From Sipunculus nudus (Eukaryota; Annelida; Sipuncula; Golfingiida; Sipunculidae), in the NCBI GenBank assembly GCA_026874595.1, contig CM049312.1:70896929-70960928 (forward strand): 64,000 bases of DNA, read 5' to 3'. The notes below the pieces were generated by a model. That model searched no databases. It had not been told where the DNA came from and saw nothing but the letters and a program-made list of their open reading frames with translations. This document shows, one piece after another, positions 53,783 to 64,000 of the stretch (the stretch's first letter is position 1; every line of letters begins with the position of its first letter). The translations under genes were made by a program, and so were the position numbers.

Positions 53783-55982
53783 GGTCGCAATCTATTGTCA
53801 TAGTCATCCAGATATATTTTAACATTCTTTAACAAATAAACATCCTCTTACTCTGTACACGCAAAAGGAAACGTCTGCTTGCTTTTGATACCTGCTTCTT
53901 CAGTGTAAGTCCGTAACCAGAAGTCCATTTTGTCCTTTTTCTCCTATAGATTAGGTGTAGAACGTAAGTAATCGGTGGAGGCGTCGGACTACGAAATGTC
54001 GAATGCAGATTAAATATCTAAAAGGAAAGTCATGACCTTTGGATGTAATTTTACATGTCTACTGTAGTTTATATCTAAAATCCCTATCTAAAAAAAGATT
54101 TTAAATGTGACAATTGAATCTGAGCGTATGGTGATCTGTCAAAGATATTCAATAATACTCTGGTACTTATGGTAACGTCGCCCTTTTTTGTTTTGTGAAA
54201 ACACCATTTCACATGAAAATCAATATATGTTTGAAAGGCTTTATTATACAGAAATTACATTACCAGAATACAAAATATAAGCCTTCAAAACACTTCCTAC
54301 TCCTTCTAACACGTTATTTAATACCATTTTTTTCTTAATACATGACGGATCCAGACAGTTGGTTTCAAGGGAAAATAAGTGGATTACTAAAGTTTTAAGC
54401 AATTCATTTTTTTTAAATCTTCTCTCGATTCCATTCTCGACTCAAATCATATATCAAACAATCTTATAAAATGTCATCAAGCATATCAATTAACATTTTT
54501 TTAACAAAAGATGATGCAAACATGACCATTATAATATCCCTAGTTTTTGTGTTGACTACAATAATGTGAATAACATTTATATGGTCTATCAGGTGACTTT
54601 CCCAGTTTTAAATATCGTGGTTCTTACTCCATGCTAATGATTTACAGCTCACTTAAGAAGAAGGCATGCCATAAAAAGTAATAAAATGATTTTAAATGGA
54701 AACCATGTTATTCATCGATTATCTCCTATAATGCTTTATTCGTGAAAGTATCGTTTCAGCACTGGTTGAGAAGAAGTAATTGATGCAAACTTATATATCT
54801 AGTAGGAAACTGAGACTAGGGATCATAAGGACATTACTTTCGGGAATACCAAGAAAAAAAAATAACTTTTGTTTTCTTTTCATGCACAGACCTTGCCACA
54901 AATCATCCACTCCTTCCAAAGAAAAAAAAGAAAACTCAAAATAACATGTTCTCTTTACTGTCTTTTTATTCAGACTGACCCGGTGTTGTTTGCAAATAAG
55001 CAAAAGCTGCGTACATAATGCAACATTCATTCAATTAATGGAGAATGGTGTTAAAGACTTTGCAGTATGGTATTGAGTTCATGCGGAATGAATTTGAAAA
55101 GTCTAGATAGAATTTATTTCTCGGCAATTGCTAACTACCACCGTGAAATTAAAACAGAGAAATTTCAGTGTGCAATTATTTCCACATTGTTCAACCCGAG
55201 CAGTCAGATCCAAGAGTGCTGATCTGGTCCTAGAGTGAAAAACAAGATCCTTTCCCTTATGATAAATATCTCCTAGTAAATGTGCGATGGGTCAGTATTA
55301 GTCATCAATCAGGTTTTCCCCAGTCGTGTTACACTGCATATCCGCCTGATGGAGGACACATACAAACACATGAACAGTAATACATTGTTCATTTTCCGAG
55401 TTGTTTTATCAAACCATTCTACTAAACTTTCTGTTTATAACAGGTACAATATGCCTCTGCACAACAAGTTCTGTAAAATAATAACTTCCTCGGAACAAAT
55501 GATTTTTTTTTTATATTAATATCAAACTAACTAATTCAGCTTTGTTCTATAAAACTGCGTCGTAAACAATGAGGTCAGACATAAAATGTAAACGCAGAAA
55601 TGTTTCAATATTCGTGACCTGGCATTATTGTTAAAGGTGCAAGGTATGTAAACAACGTGAAATCTATCTGGAGAAACGCAATCAAACTAAAGGATTAAGC
55701 AAAACTATAAACCAAGTGTGGTGTGACTTTGATAAATACGATGTAATCGATCTAAGGCTTAGTAATTATAATATATCAAAATTGCAAATGTTCTAACGGG
55801 AGTCACAGATGCTATCTGGATCGGATGTTGGAGGGTAAAAAACAATGACTTAAATAATGGCGAGTTCAGCGATTGCAGCATCAACATCTATATCAGGTAT
55901 TTTTTATATTATTAAATTGACAATTAAAATTGTCAAAAATAGCAATTAAGTAAAGCGAATGCATATATATACAAAAATATAA

Positions 55983-57374
55983 TTACGGGTAGTACTCCCA
56001 CATGTTTGCGATGGCGGAATCAGGTTGTAGACCCCAATCGTCGTCGTTAGCACTAAAATTGAATAAAAGAACTCTAGAAGTGTAAAAGTAAATATTCTTT
56101 TAAAATAATAAGGATAATTCCATCTTATCTTTTATCAATATCGAGAAATAATTGAACTGAACATGTTCATTAAAAATCGTTTCATTATTAAGTATATAAC
56201 ATGTGCTTACTCATTGTTGTTATTTCCACATAAGCCTTCCATTCTTCTGTCGTACATGTGGGCAACGCAAATGTATATGCAAGATTTACAATCCCAGGAT
56301 ACCTAGAGGTAAACCTGCTTCATTCTAAAGATCATCCATGCGCGAACAGCTATATAGAATCTATATATAAGGACACTGGTAGTGCTCACTGGTAAATCTT
56401 TATAGCCACCAGGGGTCTTCACGTGTGCAAAGATAAACATAGATGAATCGATATCTCTATTTTAGGTCAACTTTTTTTAATTCTAATTAAAATATCTAAC
56501 AAAGATTAAGAGTGAACTATCTTTGTACTAACAATATATGCAGGATTGGAAAATATTAAAATTGAACCAACTAAAACATCTGTTCATTGATCACAAGCAA
56601 CTAATTTCATATTCACTTGGCTATTGCAAAATATACAGCCGATTGATAAAAAAGCCCTCTACAATTATTTCTATTTCCAATAAATCAGCCTTTTCGTCAG
56701 TCTGTAAGTAGAATTTTGGCACTCCTGTACAGCTTATGTCACCATTTGCACGCATAGCTATATCTTTGATGAACCTTCGTTAATTCAAGCATTTTAAACA
56801 TTGTAATGTATTATAAAAAGGTATAATTTGTTGTTTGTACAACCCCTCTATTTTGGAACCGCGTATCACACTCAGCTGGGTCAACAAAGGGGGTTAACTC
56901 TATCCGAATGTCAGAAATCAATGCTCAATTTTGAAATTTTTATAAGCCTAGTGAAGATTAAATTATATTTAATTTATATTAGTTCCAACTAAAGTATGTT
57001 TTTTGTGACGGTAAAAGTAGTGAAGGTTTTGTAATCGATTTTCGATATAATAGAAATTAATATATGTTAAAAATTAATTATTTGTAAAATTAATTATTTG
57101 ATCTAAAAAAAGAAAGTTTTACCAAACACAAACTTACCATGAGGACCCTTTCAGAACAGTCTTCCTTGAAAAATGAGTAGTTCACATTATTATATACTAT
57201 ATCAACTCTCGCAATAAGGGATCGTTGGCCGAATCCAGTTGCTTTTGTTAACATGAAAACTTGCACGATTTTGTAGAGATCCGCGGACACATTATACATA
57301 CAGGGCTCATTAACTTTTTTTTTTCAAGTCATATGTCTGGCCATCAGGGTCATGGCAAAAACCGCAAGCATTTT
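55983..57374 (-). pseudogene. VWD-domain exons, gene copy in U8 (one-base lesion only)
   Basis: Exons are 57138-57374, 56211-56302 and 55983-56052. This is the only copy with TGT instead of TGA near the donor, so the frame continues KEDCSERVLM to ATG|GTAAGT in phase 0. Its sole defect is ten instead of nine A (57315-57324, plus-strand T) in the Lys run after TYDL. If that base is a sequencing error, all three exons are open. Two codon changes in this copy are silent (ATC for ATT in exon three, CTT for CTA in SLIA); V-to-E before PCMYN is not. Its 5' exons are missing because the array ends at 59361. Confidence 0.72.
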
Positions 57375-59237
57375 CTGAAAGTTGAAGATATATGTTAATG
57401 TAAAGCGAAAACAATGCGACAGTTCCTATCAAAACAAAGGCTAATATATAAAATCAAGCACTGTAAAAGGTTTTCCATACACCACATAATCAAACTTATA
57501 CCTGACAGGACAATAGTTTAGATGGTTTACATAAATTGAAGTATACTTCTTAAATTATCATATTGGTAAATGCAAAAATATTGTTCTATAAAATAATTTA
57601 AAAAAAATGCAACAAGAAATTATTTCAATAAAATGATGATGTGTTAAATCATGTAGAAATGCAGAAATTAAGAATAATGACTATCACGTAAAAATATGTT
57701 ATCCTTAAATAGAACGCAAATATAAAAATTATCTATTCAAGAATGTGAATATATGAAAAATAGATAATAATAAGTATTATCTAAACGGTGGAAAAATTAG
57801 AAATATAAAGTTGCAAATTTATCAATACAGCGACAAGTGAATTAGCGAATGGAAATTTTATTAATATATGTGTCAGGAATGCTTCCCTAAAATAAAGGAT
57901 TAAATGAAGTAATACAACATTTATAACGAAATAACAAAACTTTTTATTGAAAAAAAGTCATTTTGCATATCTCAATGCATCCTGTAAAACTGTAATGGAA
58001 GGTGTAACTTAATTAAAAATGGATTTTCGAACGAGTCGGCGGGCAGAAGCATCTTTAATAATGCTGGGATCAATTTAACATTGATTTGGGACCTTCTAGA
58101 TTTTGTTGTGTAAGCATGACGTCTCATTATTGGAAAATGGTGTTAAACCGTGTATATATTTTGAATTTTTACTTACAGACTATAAAAAATGCAACCCATT
58201 CTACATTGTACCTTAGGCGTAGTATAGAACATGATGTTGGTTAGATCTGGATTTATTTTGTCTGCAAATTAAATATATTTCTACAAGGAATAAAGCCAAA
58301 AAATATGGGTGACAGGCCTAATTCTTGGAGTGACCCACTTTTCAATAAGACCTACCTTGGCATAGCATAAGTTGTTTCTATATCAAGCGGTTACATTTTG
58401 TCCCTTATAGCTTATAGCTTTAGGTTTAGCTTATATGGCCTATCGTCATCTTGTAAATATTCTCTAATAGGATATTGCACGATATTACATGTGTATATTT
58501 GTTCTCAAAATTAGGATTTAAAAGCTTTGTTATAAGGATATAATAACTATGATAAAATAACAATTCGTTTTTTAGATTCCCATTAGATGGTTACTTGGGA
58601 TTATATATGTTTTAATTTATCTTTATTATTATAATGTAATATAGAGTACTTTCTTTAGGTTATAATTTCAACCTGTAAAATGTGTATTTTTATATTCTCA
58701 AGAAAACTATGTACTTCAACCGGGAATGTTTTTAATCAAAGTGAATTTAATCTTTGCGTAAGCTTCTTGTGTGGTGTGTGTATTTTTGTATGGAGCTGTA
58801 CAATTATTTAAATCACATTTATCAGGTTATTCACACATCTCCCTGTTTATACAAATGTAAGCATCCAAGAAAGCCCTAAGTGAGGGTCTGAGCACTTACT
58901 TAATTACTATAATTAATTCCCATAGTTCTATAGCTCTAATGGATTACTGTGTCGAGGGCTAAGCTTGTTCTAATTGCACTTAGCCCAGAATAAGATTATT
59001 TATAGTGTAACATTATTTACTGACCTTTTCTGATCGACATACAACGATTCTTATTATTTATACAAAACCACATTGGGTAGGTAAAACCTAACCGTGAAAC
59101 ATGGAATTCCTCCTTTCTAAATCCTTCTTGCTTCATTTGCTTTTGTTTCTCTACGTATGGATAAGAGTATGCGTGTTCGTGTCGAATGTGCAGAATATAT
59201 TTTAAAAAGCTGACATGTATCAGTACTGACTGTATCG

Positions 59238-59361
59238 TTATATGACATGTAAACTCATGCTTTTTATAACTAGAACCTGGATCTTTTCTTTAAACTTTTA
59301 CTCTATATGATCCTTTTCTAGTGAAAAATAAAAAAAACTAATTGTTAATAATCCACAGGTT
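59238..59361. repeat. 124-bp stub of a ninth unit at the right edge
   Basis: It repeats the first 124 bp of the unit and ends at CCACAGGTTC. After that the sequence turns into unrelated DNA. The left and right edges of the array therefore overlap by this length in unit coordinates. Confidence 0.85.
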
Positions 59362-59375
59362 CCTTTATATCCTTT

Positions 59376-59396
59376 ATAGAATCCTATAGATTCTAT
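59376..59396. repeat. 8-bp-stem inverted repeat next to the array's right edge
   Basis: ATAGAATC-CTATA-GATTCTAT begins 15 bp beyond the last base of array homology. Confidence 0.7.
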
Positions 59397-59398
59397 GT

Positions 59399-60400
59399 AC
59401 ATGCCAGATATAAAGTCAGTATTATATATTTTAAAAAAGTTATGGGCCCAAACATAATGGACTTTGTAAAAAAATCAGGAAGATATTTGGTCACTTAAGA
59501 CCAAAAGTGTTAAAGGCAGGGACTTTTTTCCAGTAATACAACTTTAATTAATCAAAATTTAATTGTATACCAAAAATTAGATCAAAATCTGTTAAATATT
59601 TTTAAATATTGGCAAAAATATAAAATTGGTACCTTAAATTTTGGCCAACTTTGGCCATGGCACGTTTTTTTCCTGTAAGTACTATGGATTTAATTTTCAC
59701 ACCATATATACATAAGGATTTAATCTAAAAAAATCTGAAATTTGAAAATAAAAGCTGCAAAATTAGGCTAGTTATTGAATTTTGTTTGGAGGCTCTTGTT
59801 GTATTCCCTTACATTGTCAAGCAGTCCACTTTGATGACTGTAGGTCATTCAGTGCACATCTCTATGCTCCCCAGGCTGTTGACATAATTTTAGATGTCCC
59901 CAAAATCTCCTACCATACCGAAAACTGGGTCATTAGGACTTTGTTACTTCGAGATATTAAGGGAAAAAAACTCCGTTTTCCGTAAAAAAAGTCATTTTTA
60001 CACTTCAAGGCTGCCTAATATCAAAACCACTGATCTGTTTTTGATCGTATTTAGTATTCACATTTTTTTATACATTTTCTATGAACATACCAAAAAATAG
60101 GTCAGTATTGGGTATTATTTTGAAGTTATGGGCCAAAACATAATGCAATTTTTAAAAAAATCAGGAAATATATTTACTCACCTAACATGAGAATTGCTGA
60201 ACCTAGAGACTTTTTTTTCAGGAATATAACTTTATTTAATCAAGATTCAATTGTTAACTCAAAATTAGATCTGAATTTTGCAAATTTTCAAGTTATTAGC
60301 ATAAATAAAAAATCAATACCTTAAATTTTGTCCAACTTTGGCACTGTTGATTTAATTTTCCCAGCATATATGCATAAGGATTTAATCTTTTAAAATCTGA
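59399..60400. repeat. two diverged direct copies, about 685 bp apart
   Basis: 59399-59760 and about 60084-60400 share a series of blocks in the same order: GTCAGTATT, AAGTTATGGGCC-AAACATAATG, AAAAAAATCAGGAA, a GGGACTTTTTT / AGAGACTTTTTT block, TACCTTAAATTTTG-CCAACTTTGG, and CATAAGGATTTAATCT. Between them, 59782-60000 is less AT-rich but shows no domain or splice pair I can support. Confidence 0.7.
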
Positions 60401-60458
60401 ACTTTCAAAAGAAATTGATTGGAATGAATAGCTTTTATTCATGTTTTCATACACCATG

Positions 60459-60587
60459 TCAAGTGTTGTTTACATCTAGCCCACCTAGTAGTACAGCCTT
60501 CACTTGCATTATGTAACCCACCCCAGGCAGCTTACCTTGGCCCAGCTTGGCCACTACTAGCAGGCTTCCCCTCTGCCCTGCACTCAT
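60459..60587 (-). CDS. 42-codon open frame in a GC-richer patch, unrecognised
   Basis: The patch at 60480-60600 is markedly GC-richer than its surroundings. On the minus strand an ATG opens MSAGQRGSLLVVAKLGQGK... and stops at TGA. A consensus-like donor (GGGCCAAG|GTAAGC) lies inside the frame, so this could also be an exon end. No homologous family is recognised. Confidence 0.13.
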   Translation of the reverse strand: MSAGQRGSLLVVAKLGQGKLPGVGYIMQVKAVLLGGLDVNNT

Positions 60588-60600
60588 CCCCCCAGCTTGT

Positions 60601-61160
60601 GCATAAACTAGATGAATGTTATAATTTTTCTGTATTTTATTTTATTCTTGGACATGCTACATTTTAAATTTTGTATTGAACCACCAGGGTTACAATGATT
60701 AAAGTGTACATTTATTTGTGTCCACAAAGTGGATTGCTGTGAAAGTGTGGATGTTCCTGAGATAAGTAATTCCTTACTTCAGAAGAGTAAAAACTTCACC
60801 AGATGTGAAATTGACTATTAATTCCAGTAATTAATTAAAACTGGGATAGTAATTAGCACAATGATATTGTTTGTTTCCATTAAACCAACAGTGTGTATAC
60901 TTTATTTGAAAAGATGTTTTATTTTATCAAATTTACTTTTATTTTATTTTGGTGAATAAAAAATTAAGCATGTCCTGAAAACTCCAATGTGCAAAACTTT
61001 TTAATAGTGATTCAAGGAATATTCTTGTAGATGCCATGTTGTGGCATTATTTTCTTTTAAAATCAGTTTAAACATTTATGATTTAAAAATAATAAAATAT
61101 ATGTGTATGCATTATATGACCCAATGTTTTTTACCCTGTATATATAATGATTGCAACTTT
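60601..61160. other. no gene seen
   Basis: Strongly AT-rich sequence with no exon-like or RNA-like feature. Confidence 0.5.
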
Positions 61161-61311
61161 TGTAAGTATAAACTTAATGTTAATAAGATACTGTCTATTA
61201 TTCTGATATTAAGCTCTATTAAAATATGTGCATGTTGTATGTATATTATACTATCATTTCTTTGCTGGGTATACAGCTAGTAAATAGTAAATACAAATCC
61301 CGTGTGATGTG
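61161..61311 (+). repeat. 151-bp direct repeat, copy 1
   Basis: Matches 62592-62742 with few mismatches (offset 1431 bp), from TGTAAGTATAAACTTAATG to GTGTGATGTGA. The copies are too alike to be old. Confidence 0.85.
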
Positions 61312-61400
61312 AACTTTTTTTTCCCTACAGCCTTGCCTGGGTGAACTCATTAGTCACAACACTTCTGTCAAAAATATAGGATCACGTGGCAAACCTGACT

Positions 61401-61413
61401 CCCCCCCCCCCCC
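61401..61413. repeat. poly-C run (13 C)
   Basis: Uninterrupted C run following GACT, comparable to the run at 1314-1328. Confidence 0.9.
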
Positions 61414-62591
61414 AGCCCAATTTCATTCTTTAATTGCATTGCTGTTTCCGATCCCATGAATACAACTTTTCATGAATCAAGAATAACTATAAAAGTTGAT
61501 GCAATTTAGAATTGTTAATCAACTTAAATTATAAAATATATTTGATATATACTGTAAATGTATAGTAAAATTTAAAAATTTTGTCCAAAAATTTCCCTTA
61601 ACAAGAAATTGATGTATTAAAAAAATGAATGCAAACATTCGTTCAGTATCTTCTTGCCTCAGTAGATATGGAATTAAAGTGATTTGCTTTGTTTTTCTAT
61701 CTATCTGTTTATTTTGAAATATTCATTAAATATTAATATATTATATATTATTTTACCTGTAAGCACTTATGGGTAAAATTTTGTATCCTATATGTTTATG
61801 CAAAGGTGTTGTTACTTTCTTTACTTCCTGTCACTGAGTATTTGTTTGGGACAATAAATGTAACATGTCCCACCTGTTACAAGGTAAAGAATATTGCTGG
61901 GTTCATAAAAATTATATTTAACAACTCATATTAATTTTACATTATTTCTTTTAACTCCCTTTAAAGGTAAAAATTGTACTATGAATTTCTGTTGTATTGT
62001 ACTTTTAAGGCCATCTAACTTTAATATTTTATTATTTATAGGAAGGTAGTTTATCATGTAATTTTTATTCATATATCATGTCTGAAATATTCTATTGCTA
62101 ACACAATGTGGATTTAAATCCCTTTTTTTTTCATTTGAACATTACACAGTATACAAATTATTTAAAAAAATAAGCAAATAACAAATAGAAACTGAAAACA
62201 AATGATAACACATTTCAGTAATATAGCTGATAAGGACATATGACAGATAAAGGTGAAACTAAAGGCAGATATGGTCAAAATTGGAAATAAAATTTTGTGG
62301 GTGTAATAAGTAAATCGAAAAATGGAAAAGTGGGTAAACATACACTTAAAAATGTACAAGCCATACAATTATCCTTCAATTGTTGCTGGAGATCATGTCA
62401 GTTTGTGATCACAGATAAAGAAACACTGATAAAAAAATGGAAAATAAAACCAAGGATCAAGGTTTATCAGATAAATATAATTGCCTAAGGATCTCCATTT
62501 TAAATCTCCATTTCAAATAAATAAAGGGACTTGTTGGGGTATACATCCATTACTTTATCACTGATAAACCTCATATAGTATGTTTTAAACT
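61414..62591. other. no gene seen
   Basis: AT-rich sequence. Two short overlapping frames near 62162-62488 lie on opposite strands and have no coding character. Confidence 0.5.
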
Positions 62592-62742
62592 TGTAAGTAT
62601 AAACTTAATGTTAATAAGATACTGTCTGTTATTCTGATATTAAGGTCTATTTAAATATGTGCATGTTGTATGTATATTATACTATCATTTCTTTGCTGGG
62701 TATACAGCTAGTAAATAGTAAATACATCTCCTGTGTGATGTG
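62592..62742 (+). repeat. 151-bp direct repeat, copy 2
   Basis: Second copy of 61161-61311. It is followed at 62743-62880 by a less AT-rich patch containing CTGGCAGG ... CCTGCCAG inverted arms, with no supported gene. Confidence 0.85.
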
Positions 62743-62880
62743 AGAATCCAAAGGTGTTCTGCTGGCAGGTGCATGAAATCAGTATCAGGAGCACTGGCTC
62801 AGTAGTCAGTATGGGGTGCTCAGCATGTAGCCTGCCAGACACCACCATATCAACACTGGCAGTTGTCACTTGTGAAGTGA

Positions 62881-64000
62881 TTACTAAAAGCAATCAAATG
62901 TATATTGAATTAAAAGAGTGATCTGTTGCAGACCTATATGTTTGTTCTTATGTACATAAATTGGTACATGTGTTTGTTGTTTACTTTACTTTAACCACAA
63001 GTATATATAATAAATGTTTTGTATTGTTAACTGTATTTTTTTTTAATGTAAACCTGTGTTGATCCAATGTACACAATTTTTATTGAAAAAGTAGTTCAGT
63101 GGGTAATCAAGAAGATATTGTGTTGTGCTGATGTAGCATATTTGAAAAAAAATATGGTCTCATTATACATTAAATCTTATATCCAAATTTAAAGTTTCTT
63201 AATACATATTAAACCCCATACAGTGCACATTATTTAAAAAAAATCATGTAAAGAGTAATCTCTCTGATAATACCCTTTTTGGAATATGTATAAATATAAA
63301 TTTTATTTAAAAAAGTTCACTATTTCAGGGTGCAGTTTTATAAAGCACTAGTATAATCTATATGACTCTCTGATGGTATACACATTTATTTATTCATTTT
63401 CATATGATTTAAAATATTTTTATAAAAAATTTAAGAAGTAAACTATTTTCAGCACCTAGTTATAATAATTAATACTTTTGTACTTAAATTAGTCTACTTG
63501 CATATAGGAAATGTGTTTCCTTTTTCCTCTATCATGTTTTTATCTATACTAAAAAGTTCAAATTTTCATTAAAGAATATGAATCCTGTTTATTTATATTC
63601 AGTTTAAAGTGTCATAGTTCATGTTAAGGCCATAAAATGTACACTATTTTTAAAATCTAACAACATTTTTTTGCTGATTGTAAACATTTTTAATTTATCA
63701 CTCATTTTCATATCATATTGAAAGATGAATACTATTATAAGGAGCCAATTACAATAAATCTGTTTTTAATTAAAAAATATTAGTCAAAACAAATGAAACA
63801 CTATTTACGTTACTCGATAAAAAGTTTGAGGAATCATTTATAATGAGTATGGTGATTTTTACATATCTCTATTTGATGTTGTGTATACAATAACTTAATC
63901 TAGAAAAAAATCTCCTTAATGACACAAATCATATTTTTCAGGTAAGTAAGTCCTAAGGACTGTATTCATAATTGTTTGATGAGTAGAATGTAAGTAGTGT
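62881..64000. other. no gene seen
   Basis: AT-rich sequence with homopolymer runs to the window end. I see nothing I can support. Confidence 0.5.

Larger units (their letters stand above)
33107..53952. repeat. three-unit higher-order block, copy 2 (20,846 bp)
   Basis: It comprises U5-right, U6, U7 and U8-left. Identity runs on for about 115 bp past 53952 and stops near 54066 (ACTGTAGTTTAT against ACTGTATATTAT). The crossover therefore lies in the 115-120 bp shared by U2, U5 and U8. By eye, only about ten substitutions and several homopolymer-length differences separate the two blocks. Confidence 0.85.
52183..59237. repeat. array unit U8 (7055 bp)
   Basis: The left part to about 54065 is near-identical to U5-left. 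To the right it is a distinct unit with private substitutions throughout. It keeps the 160-bp segment. Confidence 0.9.
4947..59361. repeat. 54.4-kb tandem array of eight VWD-gene repeat units
   Basis: Eight head-to-tail units start at TTATATGACATG landmarks: 4947, 10495, 17379, 24254, 31338, 38225, 45099 and 52183. A 124-bp stub starts at 59238. Homology to the left flank begins at 4947 and breaks off after CCACAGGTTC at 59361. All units share orientation and marker order. Each carries minus-strand exons of a VWD-domain protein, so the array is a tandem gene family rather than satellite DNA. Confidence 0.95.

Noticed and set aside
4947-59361. Reading the array as a CRISPR, satellite or rDNA array
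   Set aside because: Units are about 7 kb with splice-bounded exons and a recognisable protein domain. There are no short spaced repeats and no rRNA-like sequence.
62297-62488. Plus-strand 63-codon frame and overlapping minus-strand frame in the right flank
   Set aside because: Both are AT-driven, overlap on opposite strands, and have no motif or splice support.

Overview
The window looks like a stretch of animal nuclear DNA: very AT-rich, no long open frame on either strand, short exon-sized open frames bounded by GT/AG splice signals, homopolymer runs and many degenerate repeats. A GACGGACAGA-type repeat in the left flank and the overall texture suggest a marine mollusc, probably a bivalve. 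That assignment is an inference, not something the sequence proves.

Layout. 1-4946 is a left flank with short direct and inverted repeats and no gene I can support. 4947-59361 is one head-to-tail tandem array of eight units (U1 5.55 kb; U2-U8 6.87-7.08 kb) plus a 124-bp stub. 59362-64000 is an unrelated AT-rich right flank with its own direct repeats.

What the array encodes. Every unit carries, on the minus strand, three exons of a von Willebrand factor type D (VWD) domain. The first holds the N-terminal half (CGFCHDPDGQTYD ... VPCMYNVS). The second runs VSWDCKSC ... MYDRRMEGLCGNNNN and is exactly 92 bp. The third runs D-ANDDDWGLQPDS ... WEYYP followed by TAA or a weak donor, and is exactly 70 bp. 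The second and third join in phase across GTAAGC/TTTTAG signals to give GLCGNNNNDANDDD, a textbook VWD ending. Further minus-strand open exons lie 5' of these (higher coordinates), continuing into the next unit. One gene copy therefore appears to run from the left part of unit n+1 down into unit n. There are seven copies with both halves, an eighth that has lost its 5' exons at the right edge of the array, and an orphan 5' remnant at the left edge.

State of the genes. The second and third VWD exons are open in all eight units, but the first is disrupted in every unit: an in-frame TGA in U2, U3, U5 and U6; paired +1/-1 frameshifts in U1, U4 and U7; one extra A in a homopolymer in U8. As read, the array looks like decaying or pseudogenised copies, although U8 is only one base from open.

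Higher-order structure. The array contains a tandem duplication of a three-unit block with a period of 20,846 bp (about 12261-33106 and 33107-53952). The two blocks differ by only about ten substitutions and a few homopolymer lengths that I noticed by eye. Flanking unit types switch exactly at the block edges, which maps an unequal crossover to about 120 bp inside homologous units. It is either a very young duplication or an assembly duplication.
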